Notes: generated by a model from the letters alone, not told the origin. Shown: positions 55,402 through 64,000, counted from the stretch's first letter. The stretch is DNA of 64,000 bases from Fredricksoniimonas sp964643325 (GCA_964643325.1 CAZXSE010000001.1:100798-164797); one strand, 5' to 3'. Numbers and translations: made by a program.

Positions 55402-57611
55402 TGCCAGAGAAAGAACGGGCCTTTGGGTTTGGTCTCCACATACTCGCGGAAATGGTACGCGGACGCGCCCACCTGTTCTTCTGCCGTGATCTGGTTCAAA
55501 ACGATCCCGAGGATCCTGGCGTTCGCATGGTCCAGGCGCGCTTTGGCCATCCTGAGCACGTCGCGCGATGTTTGCCCGACCTTATAGATCAGAACGGCGC
55601 CGTCCACGCGGCTGACAAGGGTCGCCGCATCCGGAACAGGAAGCACCGGCGGGCAGTCAAGGAGCACGATATCGAATTCAGCCTTAAGCGCAGCAATGAA
55701 CGCATCAAAAGCGCGGGAATTCAGGATCTCGGAAATATTATCAATGGGATGGCCCGCGGTAATGATCCTCAAATTGTCCAGCCCCGGCATCTTCAGGAGC
55801 TTGTCAACATCAAGCCCGCCCGCGATCACATCCGTCGGCCCGTTCATCGCATCCTTCCATGCGGCCTTGCCCAGCAGGATGTCGGTCACGCCCGGCTCAC
55901 GCTTGAGGCCAAGGCGCTTGAACAGCGTCGGGCGGCGAAGGTTGCATTCCACCAGGACGGTTTTCTTGCCGAGCTGGGCCATGGAGATGGCCACATTGGC
56001 AATGACCGTTGACTTGCCCTCCTGCTGTTCGGAGCTGGTGAACAGGACGACCTTGCCGTCGGAATTTTTGAGCACCTGCAGCAAATTCGCCCGCAGGATC
56101 TTGAAGCTTTGCGCCATGGCCGATCGTGGCTCGTAAAAGGTCACGAGATTATCGATCTTGGGGACTTCCCTGTCCACGCCCCCCTCGGAGACGACGACCA
56201 TCTCGTCGGACTTCATCACAGGGATGATCCCGAGCACCGCAAGCTTGAGCCTGCTCTCCACATCCGCGATGGTCGAGACGGTAGCGTCCATGCTCTCCTG
56301 CAGAAAACAGGCGGTCATGCCCAGGATCAGGCCGATAACAATGCTCACCAGCAGGTTAAGCTTCATCTTCGGCGAGATCGGCTCGCGGCCTGCCATGGCC
56401 GCTGACACGACCGTGACCGACTGATTGTCCGTGCTGGCCAGCGACAGCCGGGTATCCTCACGGTTGTTGAGCAGGGTATTGTACGCGGTCATCAGGCGCT
56501 CTTGCTCGCGCGTCACTTTCAAATAATCCCGCTGGTTCGATGACAAAGACTCCCCGTCGCTGTAATACTTGTTGATGATGCGGTAGAGGACCTCGCGCCG
56601 GCTTTCCAGGAACAGCTTTTTGAGGACCAGCGCCATGTCCGCTTCAGCAGCCGGATCAAGCGCCTGCGCCGCATGGGTCCGGATCATCTCCATGATGCGC
56701 GTCTTGATCCCCGCGATCGTCGCGTCTTTTTCAATGACCGCCGGATGCTTCTCCGTATAGTCGATCAAAAGAAGGAACCTCTCGAACTCCAGCTGCTGCA
56801 ATCGGCGCTTAAGCCCGGTAAAAATAAAGTTATCCGCCAGCTGCTCGGGCGGCATGAACTTCAGGGTCCCCGCGAGCTTCTTGGCATTGATCGTCTCCGC
56901 CAACCCCTTGAGCTCTTCATCGATCGCGAGCATCTGCCCTTCAAAGTCGAACGTCCGCTCGACGGTCATGCGCTCAAGGCTGGCCTTGATGCCGGGCGTG
57001 ACCTCAAAGACTTTTTCGTCCTGCTTGAACTTCAACAAGACCGACTCCGTTTCCTCCAGCTGTTCCTTATAAACATTCAGCTGAGAATCGATATAACTCA
57101 GGACAGCCTCGAGCTGTCTTTTCTTGCCGTGGGTGTTCTCCGCGATGTAAACATCAGCGACCGCGCTTGCCAAAAGCTGCGCCTGTTCCTGACTACTGGC
57201 CGTCACGCGGATCGTGAGAATGCTCGTGTCCTTGACCCGTTCGACCTTGATCCGGTTCTTGTAATCGATCGCCTTCGCATGCAGCATCTGCTTGCGCCGC
57301 TCCGGCTCGACCGGCAGGACCTCGACCTTCTCGACGACTTTACTGAGGATGTTCAGGCTCTTGAACAGCATCAGCTCCGTCCCGAAGTCCTGTTCCTTGC
57401 CGGCGGCGGAAGACTTCAGGTCAGCGCCCAGCGGCATGACATTCTCGACCTTGAGTTCGATCGCCGCCTCATAAACAGGCGTCTGCAGGCGCGTGAACAC
57501 GAACGTGGCCAGCACAACGGTCAAAAAAACAGCCAGCCCTGTCAGCCTGCGCTTCCTGATGATGCGCCAGTATTCGCTCAACGGTATTTCATTGCTGTCA
57601 GTATTTTCCAT
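55380..57611 (-). CDS. Wzz-type chain length determinant fused to a BY-kinase-like ATPase
   Basis: 743 aa. TM1 near residues 28-48, a long periplasmic coiled coil, TM2 near 430-450, then a cytoplasmic P-loop domain (~520-730). Walker A is TSSEQQEGKST (the usual PGEGKS first glycine is replaced), Walker A' is VLVECNLRRP instead of the usual DxD form, Walker B is VLLDCPPVLPVPDAATL. Only two tyrosines lie in the C-terminal tail, not a Tyr cluster. So it may bind ATP but be weak or inactive as a tyrosine kinase. It controls glycan length and interacts with the Wza-like protein encoded 11 nt upstream. Confidence 0.92.
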   Translation of the reverse strand: MENTDSNEIPLSEYWRIIRKRRLTGLAVFLTVVLATFVFTRLQTPVYEAAIELKVENVMPLGADLKSSAAGKEQDFGTELMLFKSLNILSKVVEKVEVLPVEPERRKQMLHAKAIDYKNRIKVERVKDTSILTIRVTASSQEQAQLLASAVADVYIAENTHGKKRQLEAVLSYIDSQLNVYKEQLEETESVLLKFKQDEKVFEVTPGIKASLERMTVERTFDFEGQMLAIDEELKGLAETINAKKLAGTLKFMPPEQLADNFIFTGLKRRLQQLEFERFLLLIDYTEKHPAVIEKDATIAGIKTRIMEMIRTHAAQALDPAAEADMALVLKKLFLESRREVLYRIINKYYSDGESLSSNQRDYLKVTREQERLMTAYNTLLNNREDTRLSLASTDNQSVTVVSAAMAGREPISPKMKLNLLVSIVIGLILGMTACFLQESMDATVSTIADVESRLKLAVLGIIPVMKSDEMVVVSEGGVDREVPKIDNLVTFYEPRSAMAQSFKILRANLLQVLKNSDGKVVLFTSSEQQEGKSTVIANVAISMAQLGKKTVLVECNLRRPTLFKRLGLKREPGVTDILLGKAAWKDAMNGPTDVIAGGLDVDKLLKMPGLDNLRIITAGHPIDNISEILNSRAFDAFIAALKAEFDIVLLDCPPVLPVPDAATLVSRVDGAVLIYKVGQTSRDVLRMAKARLDHANARILGIVLNQITAEEQVGASAYHFREYVETKPKGPFFLWQWLTRNS

Positions 57612-57622
57612 AAGCTCCCGCC

Positions 57623-58459
57623 TTAAAAAGGTATGAACGAACCATCCTCGTTCTTCAGGTCAAGCCAGGTGTACCAGCGGATCAACGCGCCCGAAACGAA
57701 CTGCCAGAATGTATCGAGATTGCTGATCATCGACGTCGGAACATAGATGAAATCCCCGGGCTTGACCGCGATATCCTCGTTGCGGTCGCCGCGCGTGACC
57801 AGCTTCTTAAGGTTAAGTTTGAGCATCAGGGGCTTCTGCGGCGAGCCCCGGATCACCACAACGCTGGCAAGCTCCGCGGTCTTGGGGTTGTACCCGCCGG
57901 CCATGAAGATGGCTTCCATTACCGAGCTCTTACCGGCAAGCGTATAGAGCCCCGGTTTCATCACGGCGCCAAAGATCATCATGCGGCCGTCGGTGTTGAT
58001 CGCCACGGCGGCCTGGGGCTCGCGAAAATACTCCCGCAACATCATGTCAATGCGTTCCCGCGCCTGCTTGCGGTTCAAGCCCGAGACCTTGACCGGGCCC
58101 AACAACGGCATATGCACCTCGCCGGCCGGAGAAACCTTGTACGCCGCGCGGCTTTTCTGGTCGCGGTCGTTGAACACGACCGTCAGAGTATCGCCCTCGA
58201 CGATCGTGTAATTGATATCCTCGTTGTCGGAAATGACCTGCAGCTGGCTGGCCATTTGCGCGGCTTCCTGGGCGTAAGCGTTCGGCGCGGCCGCGACAGC
58301 ACCGGGGGCGCCCGCCAGGGCCTGCTTGCTGTAATCGACCGCCAGATCGCGCCGCGCTTCCTGGGCCGCCGTGATCGCACCCGTGTCCGCGAACGCCGAC
58401 GCCGCCAGAGCCAAAGCCCCAACGGCCGCCATGAAACTAGATCTCATTTTCCTCAACAT
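57623..58459 (-). CDS. Wza-like polysaccharide export protein (PES + SLBB)
   Basis: 278 aa. Sec signal peptide (ending near AASAFA-DTG) with no lipobox, unlike E. coli Wza. PES domain: INYTIVEGDTLTVVFNDRDQ...VSPAGEVHMPLLGPVKVSGL; one SLBB domain: MMIFGAVMKPGLYTLAGKSSVMEAIFMAGG. The C-terminal part has FIYVPTSMISNLDTFWQF. Likely forms the outer-membrane export channel or its periplasmic part. ATG at 58459; overlaps the HD-GYP gene by 23 nt. Confidence 0.92.
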   Translation of the reverse strand: MLRKMRSSFMAAVGALALAASAFADTGAITAAQEARRDLAVDYSKQALAGAPGAVAAAPNAYAQEAAQMASQLQVISDNEDINYTIVEGDTLTVVFNDRDQKSRAAYKVSPAGEVHMPLLGPVKVSGLNRKQARERIDMMLREYFREPQAAVAINTDGRMMIFGAVMKPGLYTLAGKSSVMEAIFMAGGYNPKTAELASVVVIRGSPQKPLMLKLNLKKLVTRGDRNEDIAVKPGDFIYVPTSMISNLDTFWQFVSGALIRWYTWLDLKNEDGSFIPF

Positions 58460-59534
58460 CGGCCTGCCCCCTCGGTTTAAGGAAATCCAATATCTCGCGC
58501 TCCTTCTCCGGATCAACGGCGCCCGTAATATAAATGAAGTTCTGCCGCGCCAGATCGATGGTCCGGTACAGCTCCTCGACCTCGTGCCCCGCGCTGATGA
58601 GCACGCGCACCAGGGGCCTCGTCGGAAAGCCGCGGTTGCTGGCCGTCACGATCGCCGTTTCCCCCGTATTCAACCCGACGACCATCCCGACAGGATAAAT
58701 GGACATGAAGTCAATGAAGCGCCTGACGACCGTGTCGTCAAAGAAGATATTCTTTTTATTGATGATGATCTTCATCGCCTCATACGGGCTGTACGCCGCG
58801 CGAAAGACCCGCGGATGGGTCAGCGCCTCGAACGTGTCACAAATGCTGATGATCTTCGCCCAGGCGTGCACCTCGGCGCCCGGAATGCCGCGCGGATATC
58901 CCTGCCCGTTCTCCCGCTCATGGATATCACCGACCACCGACGCGATCTTCTCGCCGAAAACAGGACGGACCAGCCCGGCGGCCAGGATCGGGTGCCGTTT
59001 GATGTCCTCGATCTCGTGAGCGTTGAGCTGCCGGTCTTTTTTGGCAAGGATCTCAAAGCTCGACATGCCCAGATCGTGTGTCAGCGCGCAAATGCCAAGA
59101 TCCACCGCATCGTGGCGCTCATGCCCAAGATCAAGCGCGAACGCAACGGTCAGGATCACATCGTTCACAATGTGGGCCGCCAGATAATTCTTCCGGGAAG
59201 AGGTGTACGTCATCAGCAGAAGTTCATTGTACGGCCGGGCCATAAAGACATCCACGACCTTGGTGACCGCTTCCGTGATCTTCTGGCGATGAACAGCGCC
59301 GGTCAGGGTGAACGTAACAACAGCCATCAATTCGTGGTAAAGGTCCTTGAGCCCGTTGAACCGTTCAAGATATTCCCGCGCCTCCTCGCCCGGCACCGCA
59401 ACGCCTTTACGGCGGACATAAAGGCTCTCGGCACCAGCGGGCGCGGACACGGGCGCTTCATCGGCGGGCGGCGGCTGGCCGGATGCCAGGGCCTTTTTCA
59501 ACCCTTTTTTGAGCATGTGGATCAGGCGGACCAT
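58437..59534 (-). CDS. HD-GYP domain phosphodiesterase
   Basis: 365 aa, no membrane segment. The HD-GYP core lies at residues ~130-290: HIVNDVILTVAFAL, LTHDLGMS (HD), HERENGQGYPRGIPG (GYP block). Such enzymes hydrolyse cyclic di-GMP. The C-terminal ~60 residues (VVGLNTGETAIVTASNRGFPTRPLV) resemble the extension often seen after HD-GYP. Placed between the ATPase and export protein genes, it probably links c-di-GMP level to polysaccharide export. Confidence 0.93.
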   Translation of the reverse strand: MVRLIHMLKKGLKKALASGQPPPADEAPVSAPAGAESLYVRRKGVAVPGEEAREYLERFNGLKDLYHELMAVVTFTLTGAVHRQKITEAVTKVVDVFMARPYNELLLMTYTSSRKNYLAAHIVNDVILTVAFALDLGHERHDAVDLGICALTHDLGMSSFEILAKKDRQLNAHEIEDIKRHPILAAGLVRPVFGEKIASVVGDIHERENGQGYPRGIPGAEVHAWAKIISICDTFEALTHPRVFRAAYSPYEAMKIIINKKNIFFDDTVVRRFIDFMSIYPVGMVVGLNTGETAIVTASNRGFPTRPLVRVLISAGHEVEELYRTIDLARQNFIYITGAVDPEKEREILDFLKPRGQADVEENEI

Positions 59535-60355
59535 GTGGCACGCTCCTGGCGCGCGTCGCTTGTGTCAAGCACGCGCTGGATCAGTTTCTCGTCAACGATC
59601 TTGCGGTTCTCCGAAAACCCCACCAGCAGGGCCGTATCCGCGAGGCCGTTGATCACGCGCGGGATGCCGCCCGAATGGCGAAAGATCAATTTCTTCGCCT
59701 TAACATCAAAGATCTCCCGCTGAGCCCCGGCCACTTTCAGGCGGTGGTCGATATATTGATAAGTGTCCGCCTCTTCCAGCGGATTGATATGGTGATCGAT
59801 CACCAGGCGTTGTTTGAGCTGCGGCAGGCCTTTCAGGCGCGCGCGCAGTTCCGGCTGGCCGATCAGGATCAGCGATAACAAAAACCGCGTGTTCTGCTGA
59901 AAATTCAGCAGCAGCCGCAGCTCTTCAAAAGTCTCGATATCCTCGATGGCCTGCGCCTCGTCGATAACAATGATCGTTTCCTTATCCTCTTCCAGGTGGC
60001 GGTAGATCATCTCATTGAACAGATGCAGCAATTCGCCCTTGGTCTTGTAGTCATGCCGGTCGCCGCCAAGCTGGTAGATGATCTCGACCAAAAGCTCCTT
60101 CGCCGAATACCGGGGGTTGGTGATCAGCGCCACTTCATACTTTCCGGCCCCGACGAGCTCGTTCAAGAAAACGCGGCTTAGGACCGTCTTGCCGCAGCCA
60201 TACCCGCCGGTGAGGAGCATGGCGCCCTTGGAATCCCTGACCGTATAGATCAGGCGCAGCAAGGCCTCCTCGTGCGCCTTCGCGTAATACACATACTTCG
60301 GATCGGGCGTCAGCTCAAAAGGCTTTTCGTATAATTGCCAGTGCTGGATATACAT
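59522..60355 (-). CDS. ExeA-type AAA ATPase (XrtA/PEP-CTERM locus type)
   Basis: 277 aa. MYIQHWQLYEKPFELTPDPKYVYYAKAHEEAL is the N-terminal signature of ExeA-like and PEP-CTERM-locus secretion ATPases. Walker A TGGYGCGKTVLS near residue 48, Walker B TIIVIDEAQAI near 130, sensor region LILIGQPELRARL. The C-terminus carries HRLKVAGA...FRHSGGIPRVING. No exosortase gene is visible in the window. ATG at 60355 follows GGAAG, after the sensor-like gene. Confidence 0.92.
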   Translation of the reverse strand: MYIQHWQLYEKPFELTPDPKYVYYAKAHEEALLRLIYTVRDSKGAMLLTGGYGCGKTVLSRVFLNELVGAGKYEVALITNPRYSAKELLVEIIYQLGGDRHDYKTKGELLHLFNEMIYRHLEEDKETIIVIDEAQAIEDIETFEELRLLLNFQQNTRFLLSLILIGQPELRARLKGLPQLKQRLVIDHHINPLEEADTYQYIDHRLKVAGAQREIFDVKAKKLIFRHSGGIPRVINGLADTALLVGFSENRKIVDEKLIQRVLDTSDARQERATWSA

Positions 60356-60356
60356 A

Positions 60357-61244
60357 TCATTTCTTCCTGGCGCGCATTTCCTCGATCGCCCGCTTGAGCA
60401 GCGGCGAACGGATCTCCCCCGTATCGATCGTCGTGTCGCCGATCTCATCGACCTGACGCGGTTTGGCCACAACGGGTGCAGGCGGCGCATCCTGCGCCGG
60501 CGCGGGCTCACGCGGGGCTTCAGGCGCAATACGCTCCGGAGCCCCCTGGATCACGCCGTCAATAAAAGACGCCCCATCCCGCCTGACGAACGCCGGCTCC
60601 TGCCTGGCCTTCGCCGGCGCCGCAATGAAATTATTCTCCTGCGAACGCAGCACGGCTTTCATCATCTTGCGAAAATGCCAGAACGCGTTCAGCAGCATCA
60701 GGCCGAACGCCAAAAGGACGATCATGGACAGGCCCAGGAAAAGCTTGGGCGTCAAGAACCCCCGGAGCATGCTCCAGCCGCTGGATACATACCCTTCAAC
60801 GGCGACGATCCATCCCTGCTGCTGCAGGAAAACATAACGGATGACATATTGCCCTTCGCGCAGCCCCATCGCCCCGTCAGGATAACGGATCCATCCGTCG
60901 CGGCGCTTCTGCATCTCATAAATGAGCTTGCGCTCGTATTCCAGCCACAGCCGCTCCCCCTCGTCGGAGCGCGTCAGCCGCGGCAGGACATACTTGCCGT
61001 CCTGCGTCAGGATAAAAAAGGTGTACGGGCCCAGGTCGCCCCGCCGGGGAACTTCGCCCGCGTGCCCCGCCTGGCGCGCGAACATCAGCACGTTCTCCTC
61101 GATGTTCCTTAACTGCCAGCGCGTGGCATTCTTGACGAACAGAACGCTCGCCAACACCACGAAAGCCAGCATGATAACGCCGAGAATGGCGCTCTGGACC
61201 GCCAGAAAACTCGCCGTACGCGTACGCACATCGTTCTTTGACAT
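60357..61244 (-). CDS. Two-TM membrane protein with a Cache-like periplasmic domain
   Basis: 295 aa. TM1 at about 14-38; an extracytoplasmic region of ~110 residues (FFILTQDGKYVLPRL...GWIRYPDGAMGLREGQYVIRYVFLQQQGWIVAVEGY) that looks like a single-Cache sensor fold; TM2 near 168-190; then a Pro/Ala-rich cytoplasmic tail with no catalytic domain. It probably senses an external signal or scaffolds the ATPase encoded immediately downstream (1-nt gap). Cache assignment is by pattern only. Confidence 0.65.
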   Translation of the reverse strand: MSKNDVRTRTASFLAVQSAILGVIMLAFVVLASVLFVKNATRWQLRNIEENVLMFARQAGHAGEVPRRGDLGPYTFFILTQDGKYVLPRLTRSDEGERLWLEYERKLIYEMQKRRDGWIRYPDGAMGLREGQYVIRYVFLQQQGWIVAVEGYVSSGWSMLRGFLTPKLFLGLSMIVLLAFGLMLLNAFWHFRKMMKAVLRSQENNFIAAPAKARQEPAFVRRDGASFIDGVIQGAPERIAPEAPREPAPAQDAPPAPVVAKPRQVDEIGDTTIDTGEIRSPLLKRAIEEMRARKK

Positions 61245-61251
61245 ATATCCT

Positions 61252-62325
61252 TTAGTCCTTCTTGTTCCCCTGCAGCGCGTGCCCGGCGCGCATCAGCAAA
61301 AAGATCACGGTAAAGATCAGCAGGGCGTGAACGAGCAGGATCGTGACCCCGAGCGGATTACGGATCCTTTCCAGGACCAGCACGTTCAGCCCCAGGATCA
61401 GGCAAACGAGATAAATGAACACGACTGCCATCACCTCCGTGAATCCCAGGCTCATGAGCCGGTGATGAAAATGGTCCTTGCCCGTGCAGTCAAGCCACTG
61501 CTGCACGGTACGCACATGCCCGTTCTTGATGCGGGCGATCGTGATGTAGATCATGTCGAAAATAAGAACACCCAGGATGATCGTCGGGATGCCCAGCGCC
61601 ACGATAAAACCATCGTGCGACCAGCCGCCATAGAGCGCCAGACAAGCCAGGAGGAATCCGAGGAACGTGCTTCCCCCGTCGCCAAGATAGATCTTTGCCG
61701 GCTTAAAGTTCCAAACCAAAAACCCCAGGCATCCGCCCGCCACCAGCGCGGCAAGAAAAGCAACATGCGGCTGGCGCAGGTAGATCGCGATCAGGAAAAA
61801 AAATACCGCCGCGATCACGGCCATGCCGGAAGCAAGCCCGTCCAGCCCGTCGGCAAAATTAAGCGCATTCACGATCCCCAGGATCCACACCAGCGTGATC
61901 ACGACCGCGATCAACTGCCCCCACCAGGTCTTGGGCATAAAGGAAACGATCAACCCCGCCCAGATGACAATGCCCGCGGCAATGACCTGCCCGACGAGAC
62001 GGACGCGCGAGGAAAGCGAACGGACATCATCCATGATGCCCATCACGGCAATGATCGTGCCTCCGGCGAGAATGGCCAGGAACTCCCTGGTCCAGGGAAG
62101 GTTCATGAGCGCAACGGCCCAAAACCCGATCAGCAGCGCGGCGCCGCCAAGCCGCGGCATGGGCCGGGTGTGGATCTTGCGTTCATTGGGAATATCGAAG
62201 ATATTGTAATGGCGGGCAACAAGGATCATGACAGGCGTCAGACAGAATACGGCCAGCACGGACCACAAGAACGGCCCGGTGAACTGTATCATGGTGCCCC
62301 AGAGATGTTGGTATGCCTCGATCAT
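61252..62325 (-). CDS. Undecaprenyl-phosphate HexNAc-1-phosphate transferase (WecA/TagO type)
   Basis: 357 aa, about eleven membrane segments. DIPNERKIHTRPMPRLGG, GIMDDVRSL, NALNFADGLDGLASG, YLGDGGSTFLGF and DHFHHRLMSLGF are the conserved catalytic blocks of this family. It loads GlcNAc-1-P (or a similar HexNAc-P) on undecaprenyl phosphate, starting the polysaccharide. First gene of the locus as read on the minus strand. GGAGG lies 13 nt before the ATG, rather far, so a later start (MIQFTGPF) is possible. Confidence 0.94.
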   Translation of the reverse strand: MIEAYQHLWGTMIQFTGPFLWSVLAVFCLTPVMILVARHYNIFDIPNERKIHTRPMPRLGGAALLIGFWAVALMNLPWTREFLAILAGGTIIAVMGIMDDVRSLSSRVRLVGQVIAAGIVIWAGLIVSFMPKTWWGQLIAVVITLVWILGIVNALNFADGLDGLASGMAVIAAVFFFLIAIYLRQPHVAFLAALVAGGCLGFLVWNFKPAKIYLGDGGSTFLGFLLACLALYGGWSHDGFIVALGIPTIILGVLIFDMIYITIARIKNGHVRTVQQWLDCTGKDHFHHRLMSLGFTEVMAVVFIYLVCLILGLNVLVLERIRNPLGVTILLVHALLIFTVIFLLMRAGHALQGNKKD

Positions 62326-62412
62326 AAGCTTAGCGCATCCTCCATGCTTATTCTGACGGCCTGTCCATAATAATCAAGAACGGTTATTAAAAATTTATAT
62401 TCAATCCTTATT

Positions 62413-64000
62413 CTATTTTATAAGCTCCATCGCTCCCTGAAGTTCGGCCTTCACCGCGTTCAGGTCCTTGACTTTCGCATCCGAACGCTGCTTGAGCGCC
62501 TCAAGGGAAGCCTCCTTGTCACGCAACGCCTGTTCCAGCGCGGCGATCTTTGCTTTCATGGAATCTGTTCCAGCAATAACACTTTTTTGCTGGGCGGAGA
62601 GCCGGTCCACTGTGGCCTGCAATTCCTTGATCTGGGCATCCCGCCCCGCGAAACGCTCTCTATCCGCCTTCTGGCTTTCGGTCAACTGAGCCGAAAGCTC
62701 GGCGTAGCGCGCTTCCAGCGCCGCCTTCTCGTTCTTAAGGATCAACAATTCTCCGTTGAGCTTTTCACGGGCCTGAATGAAATCCTGTTCTCCGGTTTCC
62801 TTGTCCTGCCGCGCCATTTCCGCATCCTTGCCCAGACTTTCAGCTTTCAGCGATGTCAACGAAAGAGCTAGCTCTTTCTCCCGCAACGTCTTCTCGAGTT
62901 CCGCCCTTCCCGCTTCAACGGCCGCGCGCGCCTCGGCGACCTTTTGCGATACCTCGACATCCTTGGCCTTCAACTGTTCCGCGAGCTTGGCATCGTATGC
63001 CGCCTTGATCAACCCGGCCGCCTCAGCAGCTTCCGCACGCGATGCCTGCAGATCCGCCTTTAACCCGTCGATCTGTTTCTGAAGCGGTGCCAGCTGCGTG
63101 CCGCGCGACTTTGCATCCTCCTCGGCGCGGGCAAGCTTCTGGACAGAATCATTCCTTTCCCTCGTCAAGCGAACGATCTCGCCATCCTTATCCTTGAGCG
63201 CCGCGTCCTTGTCCTTCAGGCTCGCCTGCAAAGAGCGCAGCGTCTCCTCGACGGGGGCGCGCGCTTCTTCAATACGCTTGTTGATCGAATCCTGAAAATT
63301 CTTAAGCTCGGCGCTGGTCTGAGCATAGCGGCCGTCCAGCAACAATTTTTCCTGCTGCAGGGCTGACAGCTTAACGGTCAGGTCGGCATTCTGTGCTCTT
63401 AGCGCCGCCGCGGACTTGGAGCTTTCATCCAGCGCCGTTACCCGCGCATTGATCTGGCCGCTCATCTGCTCAAGCTGCGCCTTCAGCGACACGCGCTCAC
63501 GGCCCATCTCATCTACAGAACGCTGGAGCGCTTCCAGCTGGCCGGCCAATGCCGAAGCCCGCTGATCCTTATCGGCCAGCAAAGCACTCAGGCGGGCCGT
63601 TTCTGCCTGAGCCTGTGCGAGCTTGGTCTCCGCCGGAGCCTTAGCCTGCGCCAGTTTCACGGGCAATGCGTTCTCCAGTTCACTCACCTTGGTGCGCAAG
63701 GCCGCGATCTCCGCCGCCAGCGCCTGACGATCGGTCTCGGCGCCAGAAAGGCTTTTGAACAATTCATCGCGCTTGGCGATCAGGCCTTTGACCATTTGTT
63801 CCTGCTGTTGATACAGAGCCTTGGCCGTTGCAGATTCGTTCTCCAGAAAACTGATCCGGTCCTTAAGCGGCATTTCCGTCTGCTTGACCCGCGATTCTGC
63901 AAGAATATCGGCAGCCTTCAGCTGATTTTCAAGGTCCTTCACGCGCTTTTCAAGAGACTCGCGTTCTTTTGCCACACGCTGCGGCACGCCGGCCTCAAGA
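62413..64000 (-). CDS. Long coiled-coil protein (5' end beyond the window)
   Basis: At least 528 codons, open to the window edge, and ending with TAA at 62413; the visible first codon GTG at 63987 is probably internal because the frame continues (LEAG before it). Almost all residues are E, K, Q, L, A, D, R in heptad-like order (SLEKRVKDLENQLKAADILA, ALEARYAELSAQLTES), an SMC/myosin-like coiled coil. No membrane segment, ATPase or signal peptide is visible here. A structural or tethering role is possible; the missing N-terminus would decide. Confidence 0.8.
   Translation of the reverse strand, partial: LEAGVPQRVAKERESLEKRVKDLENQLKAADILAESRVKQTEMPLKDRISFLENESATAKALYQQQEQMVKGLIAKRDELFKSLSGAETDRQALAAEIAALRTKVSELENALPVKLAQAKAPAETKLAQAQAETARLSALLADKDQRASALAGQLEALQRSVDEMGRERVSLKAQLEQMSGQINARVTALDESSKSAAALRAQNADLTVKLSALQQEKLLLDGRYAQTSAELKNFQDSINKRIEEARAPVEETLRSLQASLKDKDAALKDKDGEIVRLTRERNDSVQKLARAEEDAKSRGTQLAPLQKQIDGLKADLQASRAEAAEAAGLIKAAYDAKLAEQLKAKDVEVSQKVAEARAAVEAGRAELEKTLREKELALSLTSLKAESLGKDAEMARQDKETGEQDFIQAREKLNGELLILKNEKAALEARYAELSAQLTESQKADRERFAGRDAQIKELQATVDRLSAQQKSVIAGTDSMKAKIAALEQALRDKEASLEALKQRSDAKVKDLNAVKAELQGAMELIK

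Noticed and set aside
59522..60355. Exosortase (XrtA/PEP-CTERM) system
   Set aside because: The ATPase is of the locus type, but no exosortase membrane protein or PEP-CTERM substrate is found among the genes in the window.

Overview
The window reads as a chromosome segment from a GC-rich member of Omnitrophota (candidate phylum). The main clue is the N-terminus of the 1240-aa protein at 5981-9703: a signal-like peptide ending in TYAQS, then a GQMLN...VHPDQPLVFDFIVDSGN block that I associate from memory with large Omnitrophota proteins. The phylum call is an inference. The segment is essentially all protein-coding. Apart from one gene at 4182-5951, everything is on the minus strand, packed with 1-23 nt overlaps. 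I see no tRNA, rRNA, CRISPR array, transposase or phage gene.

Region 1 (1-4124), nitrogen: a lipoprotein with peptidoglycan-binding repeats, a double-GAF ANTAR RNA-binding antiterminator, and type III glutamine synthetase (glnN). Between the regulator and glnN lie a strong promoter, a hairpin with the ANTAR hexaloop (A1, G4), a second hairpin, and an intrinsic terminator whose 5' arm overlaps the second hairpin. This is a complete ANTAR-type attenuator.

Region 2 (4182-24533), sugar and polymer storage: a membrane glycosyltransferase-like TPR protein; a probably exported fusion of a UDP-glucose pyrophosphorylase-like domain with a nucleoside diphosphate kinase; a ROK sugar kinase fused to an Mth938/DUF498 domain; and a long run in transcription order glgP, DUF2934, glgB, GH57, ppx, ppk1, CHAD, and a phosphoesterase fused to a Ppx-type HD domain. 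Glycogen and polyphosphate metabolism are thus joined in one block. Two back-to-back long hairpins (11187-11440) fill the only non-coding stretch over 300 nt.

Region 3 (24555-31275), housekeeping and ion transport: glnS, a CBS/CorC membrane protein, a Na/Ca exchanger-type antiporter, a Spy-like periplasmic protein and ilvD in one apparent operon; crcB (fluoride exporter) is the last gene behind the surface-polysaccharide genes.

Region 4 (31304-62325), a roughly 31-kb surface polysaccharide locus read on the minus strand: WecA-like initiating transferase, membrane sensor, ExeA-type ATPase, HD-GYP phosphodiesterase, Wza-like export protein, Wzz/BY-kinase, O-antigen ligase/polymerase, Wzm/Wzt ABC exporter, about eleven glycosyltransferases, an asparagine synthetase-like amidotransferase, WbqC, PIG-L deacetylase, DegT aminotransferase, nucleotide-sugar epimerase and UDP-HexNAc dehydrogenase. 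A 118-bp foldback element sits between the DegT and epimerase genes. The window ends inside a long coiled-coil gene (62413-64000, truncated).
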